Source: Porticoccus sp.
Lineage (GTDB): Bacteria; Pseudomonadota; Gammaproteobacteria; Pseudomonadales; Porticoccaceae
NCBI GenBank assembly: GCA_023263825.1
Contig: JALQUJ010000009.1
Span: 1 to 5,571 of the forward strand
Direction of reading: 5' to 3'
Length of the DNA stretch: 5,571 nucleotides
The notes under the pieces are model-generated. The model saw only the letters and a list, made by a program, of their open reading frames with translations, was not told where the DNA came from and did not search any database. Made by a program: the position numbers and the translations under genes. Positions 1 to 5,571 of this stretch are shown here, one piece after another; the stretch's first letter is position 1; each line of letters begins with the position of its first letter.

Positions 1-731
1 GAAGAAAGCTCGACAACTCCTCTGGCAACACAACCCATACCTATCTACTAAAAGGCCTTGATGTCAATAAAGATCAAAGTTATTTCCTCCATGCTGTAGA
101 TGAACATGCCTTTAGCAAAACCCTGTTTCCCATAGGGGAAATGGAAAAATCAGAAGTCCGTCAAATAGCAGAGCAACATGGATTAGCTACAGCTAAAAAG
201 AAAGATTCAACGGGTATTTGTTTTATCGGTGAACGTCGTTTTAAAGATTTTTTAGAGCAATATTTGCCTGCTCAACCAGGTAATATAGAAACTCCAGAGG
301 GAAAGGTCGTTGGTGCACACCACGGTTTGATGTATCACACGTTAGGTCAACGGCAGGGCCTGGGTATTGGCGGACTTAAAGATGCCAGTGAAGAACCCTG
401 GTATGTGGCTGGGAAAGATTTAACCCGCAATGTATTAATTGCTATTCAAGGTGGAGAGCACCCTCTTCTGTATACGGACACACTTCAAGTATCAACATTG
501 CATTGGATTAATGGTGAACCTAAAGCTATAGATAACCCGCTCTTCTACTGCACAGCGAAAACTCGTTATCGTCAACCTGATCAATCATGCTCTGTTGAGA
601 AAAAACCTAATGGATACGAGGTCAGATTTGGTATACCTCAGCGCGCAGTGACACCAGGACAATCTTTAGTCCTCTACCAAAATGAAGTATGTCTGGGTGG
701 TGGGGTTATCGAATCCTCCTGGAATGAATAG
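1..731 (+). CDS. mnmA: tRNA-specific 2-thiouridylase MnmA (3' part)
   Basis: MnmA uses ATP and sulfur relayed from IscS and the Tus proteins to 2-thiolate U34 of the Lys, Glu and Gln tRNAs in the cytoplasm. The reading frame is open from base 3 and carries 242 codons. Aligned from memory with the 368-residue E. coli protein, about 126 N-terminal residues lie off the left edge, including the ATP-binding SGGVDSS loop and the first catalytic cysteine. Visible family motifs are the NKDQSYFL block (about 69-92), KKDSTGICFIG with the second catalytic cysteine (codon 219-221, equivalent to E. coli Cys199), HGLMYHTLGQRQGLGIGG (321-374), EEPWYVAGKD, KTRYRQ (558-575), AVTPGQSLVLY and CLGGGVIE near the end. 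The C-terminus matches the normal family end, so the TAG stop is genuine. The gene leads into hflD 56 bases downstream. An ATG at 141 is an internal methionine, not the start. Identification is secure. Confidence 0.96.
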   Translation, partial: RKLDNSSGNTTHTYLLKGLDVNKDQSYFLHAVDEHAFSKTLFPIGEMEKSEVRQIAEQHGLATAKKKDSTGICFIGERRFKDFLEQYLPAQPGNIETPEGKVVGAHHGLMYHTLGQRQGLGIGGLKDASEEPWYVAGKDLTRNVLIAIQGGEHPLLYTDTLQVSTLHWINGEPKAIDNPLFYCTAKTRYRQPDQSCSVEKKPNGYEVRFGIPQRAVTPGQSLVLYQNEVCLGGGVIESSWNE

Positions 732-787
732 TTAAGCACAATAGCTAGAAAAAGAAGAATAACAACGACAAACAATGAGTACTCTGT

Positions 788-1402
788 ATGTTCAGTAAGC
801 CCACACGTGATCAAGTTATTGCTTTGGCCGGTATGTTTCAATCGTGCCAACTGGTAGAAACTCTGTCTAAGAATGGTTCGGTGCCTGCTGATCAATTTAA
901 TGTGTGCATTGAAAGTTTGTTTCAAAAAAACCCAGAAAATACCGAAGTTGTTTATGGATCGATCAGTAATCTGCAGCTGGGTGTTGAAACCATGCAAGAA
1001 CTTATAACTCTCAGCTCACGTGCAAAACAATCAGATACTCTCCGCTATATCGTAGGTGTCGTTTATTTGTCTAAAAAGCTACGCCAAAATAAAAAAATGC
1101 TGAACTTAATCAGTGATCGTTTGGATCAGGCGTCAAGGCAGTCTGAACATTTTTCAGCCTCGCACGCTAATGTTATTGCCAATCTTGCTCAAATTTATCA
1201 AGACAGTCTCAGTACTTTCCGCTATCGCATACAAGTCAATGGTTACGCGAGTTATCTACAGCAGGAAAACATAGCTCAGAGGATTCGATGCCTATTATTT
1301 TCAGGCATTCGTTCAGCCATACTTTGGCACCAGCTAGGGGGAAGACGTAGACATTTGGTATTTAATCGTAAAGATATATTGAATCAAGTGAGAAAACTGT
1401 AA
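788..1402 (+). CDS. hflD: High frequency lysogenization protein HflD homolog
   Basis: This 204-residue protein belongs to the HflD (YcfC) family; E. coli HflD has 213 residues. In E. coli, HflD is a peripheral inner-membrane protein that binds phage lambda CII and affects the lysis-lysogeny choice. Its normal cellular role is unclear, and its constant place between mnmA and purB is the best-conserved thing known about it. Family blocks seen are IALAGMFQSCQLV (residues 11-23), LRYIVGVVYLSKKL (85-98), RIQVNG (147-152) and GIRSAILWHQLGG (173-185). There is no signal peptide or transmembrane segment. The start is forced: an in-frame TGA lies at 776-778 and ATG 788 is the first start codon after it. 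The Shine-Dalgarno site is poor, at most GAG at 777-779. With the 56-base gap to mnmA, this suggests translation from an mnmA-hflD transcript. Confidence 0.93.
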   Translation: MFSKPTRDQVIALAGMFQSCQLVETLSKNGSVPADQFNVCIESLFQKNPENTEVVYGSISNLQLGVETMQELITLSSRAKQSDTLRYIVGVVYLSKKLRQNKKMLNLISDRLDQASRQSEHFSASHANVIANLAQIYQDSLSTFRYRIQVNGYASYLQQENIAQRIRCLLFSGIRSAILWHQLGGRRRHLVFNRKDILNQVRKL

Positions 1403-1442
1403 GTCTTCAAGTCTTTACAAGATAATCCACACAGTATTTTTT

Positions 1443-1471
1443 CTGAAACCTGCTGTTAAATACGGTAAAAT
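1443..1471 (+). promoter_or_regulatory. Candidate sigma-70 promoter for purB
   Basis: CTGAAA (1443-1448, four of six matches to TTGACA) is followed after 17 bases by TAAAAT (1466-1471, five of six matches to TATAAT). A transcript would start near 1478 and have a leader of about 114 bases before purB. A second, weaker option is TATATT at 1560-1565 with a poor -35 (TTATTA, 1537-1542), giving a leader of about 20 bases. A TTGACG at 1510-1515 resembles a -35 but has no -10 at good spacing. The 189-base gap after hflD supports a separate purB promoter, but the match is by eye only. Confidence 0.45.
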
Positions 1472-1500
1472 TTGCGGCCTTAAAGCGAGTTGTATTTAAC
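1455..1500. repeat. Perfect 9-base inverted repeat around the purB promoter -10
   Basis: GTTAAATAC at 1455-1463 is the exact reverse complement of GTATTTAAC at 1492-1500. The arms are separated by 28 bases that contain the TAAAAT hexamer at 1466-1471. If the promoter call is right, only the right arm would be in the transcript, so the repeat would act on DNA, for example as a split operator. It does not resemble the E. coli PurR operator (ACGCAAACGTTTGCGT). A chance origin in AT-rich sequence is possible. Confidence 0.5.
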
Positions 1501-1527
1501 CCATAGCTTTTGACGAGCTGTATGCAG

Positions 1528-1552
1528 CAAGCCCTCTTATTACATAGGCTTG
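1528..1552 (+). repeat. Small stem-loop in the purB leader
   Basis: CAAGCC (1528-1533) pairs perfectly with GGCTTG (1547-1552) across a 13-base AT-rich loop, 39 bases before the purB start. There is no T-run after it, so it is not a factor-independent terminator. It could affect leader stability or be incidental. Confidence 0.3.
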
Positions 1553-1581
1553 TAACACATATATTTTGAATAAATTTACTT

Positions 1582-1585
1582 GGAA
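1582..1585 (+). promoter_or_regulatory. purB ribosome binding site that fixes the start
   Basis: GGAA at 1582-1585 sits six bases before ATG 1592. This supports ATG 1592 over the in-frame TTG at 1580, whose codon overlaps the site and which would add four residues (MEQR) absent from E. coli PurB. Confidence 0.65.
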
Positions 1586-1591
1586 CAAAGA

Positions 1592-2959
1592 ATGAATCTT
1601 TCCAGCTTAACAGCAGTATCTCCGATTGATGGTCGCTATGGCAGCAAAACTGCTGAATTACGATCAGCATTTAGTGAATTCGGACTCATTAAATACCGTG
1701 TCACTGTCGAAATTCGCTGGTTACAATGCTTGGCTGAGCATGCAGATGTCAAAGAAATTGGTCCATTTTCAACAGAAGTTATCACCATACTAAATGAATT
1801 GGTTGAGAACTTTGATGAGGATGGTGCTGCCAAAATAAAAGAAATTGAGCGAACAACTAATCACGACGTAAAAGCCGTCGAATACTTTATTAAAGAAAAA
1901 ATTTCAGGCAATCCAGAGTTAGCTAAAATTTTAGAATTTGTTCACTTTGCCTGTACCTCCGAAGACATCAACAATTTATCCCATGCTTTAATGCTTAAAG
2001 AAGGACGAGATGCTGTATTACTCCCACAACTGGAGGAAATAGTATCCAAGATATCCGAGATGGCTGTCGCATATGCCGATGTATCAATGCTATCACGCAC
2101 CCATGGTCAAACCGCTTCCCCTACAACTGTAGGCAAGGAAATGGCAAACGTTGCCTATCGTTTGAATCGTCAAATTAATCAAATTGGTCAAATACCTTTG
2201 TTAGGCAAAATTAACGGTGCCGTAGGGAACTACAATGCTCATTTGTCCGCTTACCCCAATATAGACTGGGCAGCTAATGCCAAAATATTTATAGAAAGCC
2301 TTGGCTTGGAAATGAATCCCTACACCACCCAAATTGAACCCCACGACTATATTGCAGAGCTTTTTGATGCGATTGCCCGTTTTAATACAATTTTGATCGA
2401 TTTTAACCGGGATATCTGGGGATATATTTCTTTGGGTTATTTCAAGCAAAAAACCATTGCTGGCGAAGTAGGCTCATCAACCATGCCCCACAAAGTAAAC
2501 CCAATCGATTTTGAAAACTCAGAAGGCAACCTTGGTCTTGCTAATGCGGTATTTGGTCATTTGGGTCAAAAACTGCCTATTTCCCGGTGGCAACGTGACC
2601 TGACAGATTCAACAGTTTTACGCAATATGGGCGTTGGGTTTGGCTATAGCCTAATTGCCTACCAATCAACACTAAAAGGTATTGGAAAGCTAGAGTTAAA
2701 TCAGCAGCGTCTAGCCGAGGACCTTGAAAATACCTGGGAAGTTTTAGCAGAACCAGTTCAAACTGTTATGCGCCGCTACAACATCCCAGAACCCTATGAA
2801 AAATTGAAAGCGCTGACGCGAGGCCAAGGCATAACCAAAGACGCCATTTTGGCTTTCGTTGAAACACTGGATATGCCTGATGAGGCAAAAGAAGAGCTAA
2901 GAAATCTGACACCGGCCAGTTATATTGGTAATGCTTCCGATCAGGCCAAAGCGATTTAA
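1592..2959 (+). CDS. purB: Adenylosuccinate lyase
   Basis: PurB is a cytosolic homotetramer of the fumarase/aspartase superfamily. It releases fumarate twice in purine synthesis: from SAICAR to give AICAR, and from adenylosuccinate to give AMP. The protein has 455 residues (E. coli 456) and is nearly collinear with the E. coli enzyme from its first residues, MNLSSLTAVSPIDGRYG. Visible motifs are RTTNHDVKAVEY (87-98), TSEDINN (122-128), SRTHGQ with catalytic His171, GKINGAVGNYNAH (205-217), TTQIEPHDYIAELFD (245-259) and the superfamily signature GSSTMPHKVNP (294-304) with catalytic Ser295 on the mobile loop. His171 and Ser295 fall at the same numbers as in E. coli. All expected catalytic parts are intact. 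It probably has its own promoter in the 189-base gap behind hflD, and roxA follows 31 bases later. Confidence 0.98.
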   Translation: MNLSSLTAVSPIDGRYGSKTAELRSAFSEFGLIKYRVTVEIRWLQCLAEHADVKEIGPFSTEVITILNELVENFDEDGAAKIKEIERTTNHDVKAVEYFIKEKISGNPELAKILEFVHFACTSEDINNLSHALMLKEGRDAVLLPQLEEIVSKISEMAVAYADVSMLSRTHGQTASPTTVGKEMANVAYRLNRQINQIGQIPLLGKINGAVGNYNAHLSAYPNIDWAANAKIFIESLGLEMNPYTTQIEPHDYIAELFDAIARFNTILIDFNRDIWGYISLGYFKQKTIAGEVGSSTMPHKVNPIDFENSEGNLGLANAVFGHLGQKLPISRWQRDLTDSTVLRNMGVGFGYSLIAYQSTLKGIGKLELNQQRLAEDLENTWEVLAEPVQTVMRRYNIPEPYEKLKALTRGQGITKDAILAFVETLDMPDEAKEELRNLTPASYIGNASDQAKAI

Positions 2960-2962
2960 GCT

Positions 2963-2977
2963 GCCTTAATTTAAGGC
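2963..2977. repeat. Perfect 15-base palindrome between purB and roxA
   Basis: GCCTTAA (2963-2969) and TTAAGGC (2971-2977) form a perfect inverted repeat around a single central T. As RNA it would make a 5-6 base-pair hairpin with a short loop, beginning three bases after the purB stop. The following GTGTATATAAG has no T-run, so it is not a standard terminator. It could be a weak attenuator, a 3'-end stabilising hairpin for purB mRNA, or an operator in front of roxA. Confidence 0.5.
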
Positions 2978-2990
2978 GTGTATATAAGAA

Positions 2991-3935
2991 ATGAATTCAT
3001 CCACTGATATTTTTTTACATACCAACCTTTCAGTAGATGAATTTCTCAGTGAATATTGGCAAAAGCAGCCATTATTAATCCCTAATGCTTTCCCCAATTT
3101 TGAGTCCCCCTTAAGCCCAGATGAACTTGCAGGGCTTTCCCTTGAAGAAGGCATTGAATCTCGTATTGTTATCGAACAAGGTAAATCGGGATTGTGGGAA
3201 TTACAAACAGGACCCTTTGAAGAATCAACATTTACTCACCTACCAGATAGCCACTGGAGCCTGTTAGTACAAGCAGTAGACTTATGGATTCCTGAAGTAA
3301 AAGCCCTGTTACAAAATTTTGACTTCCTCCCCCCCTGGCGCCTGGATGACATAATGGTTAGCTATGCGCCAATAGGTGGCAGTGTCGGTCCCCACTTTGA
3401 TTACTATGACGTATTTTTACTACAAGGTTTGGGGCAGCGGCATTGGAAAGTCGGTCAAACCTGTGATTACAACTCGCCCCGACTGGTTAACACCCCCCTG
3501 AGGATATTAAGTGAGTTTAACAGCGTACAAGAATGGACACTGAATCCTGGGGATATACTTTATTTACCCCCTCAATTGGCTCACTGGGGTGTTGCTGAAA
3601 ATGATTGTCTTACCTACTCAATTGGCTTTCGTTCTCCGTCACTATCTGACATGTTGGGAGATCTTGCTACGGAATTAATGACTCAAGATCATCCGGCTTA
3701 TTTTCGAGATCCTAAGCTAACAACAGCGATGGCAAATGAAACGATCCACCCTCTTTTTATTCAACAGGTAAAATCACTACTGGGTGAATTACTTGATGAT
3801 GAAAAGTTACTGTCAGAGTGGTTTGCCCGTTATATGACTACACCAAAATATCCAGAACTGATTGAAGAAACAGATGAAAAAAGGGTGGCATCTATTGCAG
3901 GAAAAACCTATTTAAACGGTGATTTGGTAAGCTAA
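2991..3935 (+). CDS. roxA: Ribosomal protein L16 arginine hydroxylase (RoxA/YcfD), short C-terminus
   Basis: RoxA is an Fe(II)/2-oxoglutarate oxygenase of the JmjC-cupin class; the E. coli enzyme hydroxylates Arg81 of ribosomal protein L16. The N-terminal region (FLSEYWQKQP, then LSPDELAGLSLEE at 41-53) and WSLLVQAVD match E. coli YcfD closely. The facial triad is His135, Asp137 (GPHFDYYDVF) and His198 (GDILYLPPQLAHWG). Arg150 in GQRHWKVG matches E. coli Arg140, a likely 2-oxoglutarate ligand. IGFRSP (211-216) and a helical dimerisation segment to about residue 285 follow. The protein has 314 residues against 373 in E. coli: most of the C-terminal winged-helix domain is absent, and it ends at a segment (GKTYLNGDLVS) resembling E. 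coli GDDVYANGEKID. ATG 2991 is forced by an in-frame TAA at 2985-2987, yet no Shine-Dalgarno site is visible. Its stop overlaps that of convergent ggt. The family call is firm; full activity is uncertain. Confidence 0.88.
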   Translation: MNSSTDIFLHTNLSVDEFLSEYWQKQPLLIPNAFPNFESPLSPDELAGLSLEEGIESRIVIEQGKSGLWELQTGPFEESTFTHLPDSHWSLLVQAVDLWIPEVKALLQNFDFLPPWRLDDIMVSYAPIGGSVGPHFDYYDVFLLQGLGQRHWKVGQTCDYNSPRLVNTPLRILSEFNSVQEWTLNPGDILYLPPQLAHWGVAENDCLTYSIGFRSPSLSDMLGDLATELMTQDHPAYFRDPKLTTAMANETIHPLFIQQVKSLLGELLDDEKLLSEWFARYMTTPKYPELIEETDEKRVASIAGKTYLNGDLVS

Positions 3936-5571
3936 TCACTTGGTGTGGCTTCCCCTCCAGGCCATCGTGTATCAGAAGTGCCTGATAACTGGCGTTTATT
4001 ATTATTTCACTCCGTGCTACTAGCTTCAGAGCAACTTATCCCCTGAACCCGCCCTAACACTATTCTTTCATTTTGTATCTTATGTCCCATGGCTTGTAAC
4101 ATTTGCAGGGTGTCTTTGCTAATTCCAGGCTCGACAAAAACCTCATCTGGTAGCCACTGATGATGTATGCGTGGTGCAGCTGTGGCTTCGGCAATATTCA
4201 TTCCAAATTCAAGATGATTAAGAACATTTTGAAGGACGACAGTAATGATTGTGCTGCCTCTAGGGCTGCCCGTCGCCATCACAGGTCGTTTTTCAGTTAA
4301 GCCATTACCTTTTGTTTTAAAAACAATCGTTGGTGTCATTGAAGATAGAGGACGTTTGCGGGGCTAAATGGCATTAGCTTTATCCCCCACAAAGCCATAT
4401 GCATTTGGAACACCCGGTTTTGCAGAGAAATCGTCCATTTCATTGTTGAGCAAAAAACCTGCGCCATCAACTGAAATACCATTACCACAGGAGAAATTGA
4501 GCGTGTAGGTATTACTAACGACATTACCTACTGAGTCCCATACGAAAAAATGGGTCGTTTGTGGGCTTTCCTTAGGAAGGATAATTCCAGGTTTTATTTG
4601 AGAAGAAACAGATGATTTTTGGGTATCTATTTCACCTCGAAGTTTTGCTGCATAGGTTTTATCTGTCAGCATTGATACGGGTACAGGAAAGAAACCCGGA
4701 TCACCCAAATGTTGACTTCGATCGGCGTATGCTCGCCGCATAGTTTCTATAAGCCGATGTAAATAAGCACTACTGTTATGTCCCAGTTTCTTTAAATCCC
4801 AACCTTCGGGAATATTCAGCATTTGTATTAAGTGAATGCCACCTGAAGAGGGTGGCGGCATAGAGGCAATGGTATAACCTCGATAAGTTCCTACCACGGG
4901 TTCCCTTTCGATAACCCGGTAATTAATCAGGTCATCGTGGGTCATAATGCCTTTGCCACGTTTTATTTCAGCAATGATCAGGTCAGTTACAGTCCCTTGA
5001 TAAAACCCTTCTTTTCCTTCATCAGAAATTTTTCCTAACGTATTAGCTAAATCCCTTTGCTTCCATAAATCTCCTTGCTGAAGTGGACTGCCATCTTTTC
5101 TAAAAAAATAACGTGCAGATGCCGGGTTGTTTATCAGGCGGTTTTTAGCCCGATTTAGAGAAAAAGCTAGAGGGGCAATGATGTTAAAACCTTTTTCAGC
5201 CAGTTCTATGGCAGGAGCTATTACCTGCTCCAACTTCATTGACCCGTACCGCTCCAAGACATGGGTAAGACCCGCAACGGTGCCCGGTATACCCCTAGAA
5301 AGTGCACTAAAACGTGCGAGTTGATTATTTACATGCCCCTGTTTATCTAAAAATAATGTTTTATCTGCTGCCAAAGGAGCCATTTCTCTGTAGTCAATAG
5401 CAAGTGTTTGATCAGTTTCAGCAAGGTATAACAACATGAATCCCCCGCCACCTAAATTACCTGCTTGGGGTAGTGTTACAGCTAATGCAAATCCCGTCAC
5501 TACAGCAGCATCGACGGCATTACCACCCTTGGAAAGAATGTTGGCGCCAACATGACTTGCAATAGCTTCCC
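3932..5571 (-). pseudogene. ggt: Gamma-glutamyltransferase, two in-frame stops, 5' end off window
   Basis: Intact GGT is an exported N-terminal-nucleophile hydrolase that cleaves glutathione and other gamma-glutamyl compounds and self-cuts into large and small subunits. The frame runs from 5569 to a terminal TAG at 3934-3932 with no frameshift. Roughly 50 N-terminal residues, including any signal peptide, lie off the right edge. Large-subunit motifs are GGNAVDAAV, PQAGNLGGGGFML, DYREMAP (substrate Arg codon 5389-5387) and SMPPPSSGGIH (4864-4832). The processing site is ESPQ/TTH, with catalytic Thr codon 4558-4556, followed by TYTLN and NNEMDDFSAKPGVPN. A TAG at 4366-4364 then cuts the small subunit after 64 residues, before KRPLSSM. 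A TGA at 4009-4007 interrupts the tail, which resumes as SGTSDTRWPGGEATPSD. Conserved positions are altered: TTHFF for TTHYS, GSPRGS for GSPGGS, and PRKRP for PGKRP or PNKRP. The 5' fragment alone would lack the oxyanion-hole serines and the C-terminal strands, so it should be inactive. Sequencing error is the main alternative. Confidence 0.9.
3970..3987. terminator. Weak hairpin between convergent roxA and ggt ends
   Basis: TATCAG (3970-3975) and CTGATA (3982-3987) pair perfectly across a six-base loop, just past the roxA stop and within the last codons of ggt. The stem is short and AT-rich. On the plus strand the next T-rich stretch is broken (GTTTATTATTATTT, 3994-4007). It might help end roxA transcription, but it is not a convincing factor-independent terminator. 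Confidence 0.2.

Noticed and set aside
775..798. Tiny reading frame beginning at ATG 775 (MSTLYVQ) overlapping the hflD start.
   Set aside because: Seven codons with no Shine-Dalgarno site and no known leader-peptide pattern; a chance frame.
674..997. Minus-strand open frame across the mnmA end and the hflD start.
   Set aside because: It is antisense to two well-conserved genes and resembles no family I know.
1401..1416. Short tandem repeat AAGTCTTC/AAGTCTTT at the hflD end.
   Set aside because: Only two copies of a seven-base unit; within chance for AT-rich sequence, with no sign of an array or attachment site.
1580..1591. TTG at 1580 as the purB start.
   Set aside because: It overlaps the GGAA ribosome binding site and adds four residues not present in E. 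coli PurB; ATG 1592 aligns with the E. coli start.
1407..1670. Minus-strand open frame across the hflD-purB gap and the purB start.
   Set aside because: It is composed of the regulatory gap and antisense purB codons, has no recognisable family, and the conserved purB sequence accounts for the open frame.
3996..4007. TTATTATTATTT run as a slippage site or phase-variable repeat in the ggt tail.
   Set aside because: About three trinucleotide units is too short for a phase-variable tract, and changes in whole triplets would not shift the frame.
4007..4366. Stop-codon reassignment or programmed readthrough to explain the TAG and TGA in ggt.
   Set aside because: TAG is the natural stop of mnmA and of ggt itself, so TAG is not recoded. 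No intact gene here ends in TGA, so TGA alone is not excluded by this window, but no intact gene has an in-frame TGA either, and conserved residues are also damaged. Decay is the simpler reading.
4364..5500. A complete 378-codon gene starting at GTG 5500 and ending at the TAG at 4366-4364.
   Set aside because: GGT homology continues upstream of 5500 in the same frame (GGNAVDAAV) to the window edge and downstream of the TAG (KRPLSSM), so both ends are artefacts.

Overview
The window looks like a gammaproteobacterial housekeeping segment of moderate to low GC. It holds, in order, mnmA (3' part), hflD, purB and roxA on the plus strand, and a broken ggt on the minus strand that runs off the right edge. 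The mnmA-hflD-purB order is the one known from Escherichia coli and many relatives. roxA (ycfD) also lies just beyond purB in E. coli, but there phoP and phoQ sit between them. The base composition and a decaying secreted-peptidase gene would suit a host-associated lineage such as the Legionellales. That assignment is a guess, because no marker in the window fixes the genus.

Layout: positions 1-731 carry the last two thirds of MnmA, the tRNA U34 2-thiouridylase. A 56-base gap with no visible terminator leads to hflD (788-1402), so the two are probably co-transcribed. A 189-base gap (1403-1591) follows. It holds a promoter-like sequence inside a perfect 9-base inverted repeat, then a small stem-loop and a Shine-Dalgarno site for purB (1592-2959, adenylosuccinate lyase). 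A 31-base gap containing a perfect 15-base palindrome separates purB from roxA (2991-3935). RoxA is a JmjC-type 2-oxoglutarate oxygenase that hydroxylates ribosomal protein L16. It has its iron-binding residues but lacks most of the C-terminal winged-helix domain. Its stop codon overlaps the stop codon of the convergent ggt by four bases.

The ggt gene (gamma-glutamyltransferase, 3932-5571, minus strand) keeps one reading frame for about 1.6 kb. It is interrupted by an in-frame TAG and an in-frame TGA, both in the small catalytic subunit, and has further changes at conserved positions. It is best read as a recently inactivated pseudogene.

The plus-strand genes serve translation (MnmA on tRNA, RoxA on the ribosome) and purine synthesis (PurB). 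ggt is unrelated metabolically and simply adjoins them. There is no tRNA or rRNA gene, CRISPR array, insertion sequence or phage gene. I see no previously undescribed system. The points of interest are the decay pattern of ggt, the shortened RoxA and two small inverted repeats.
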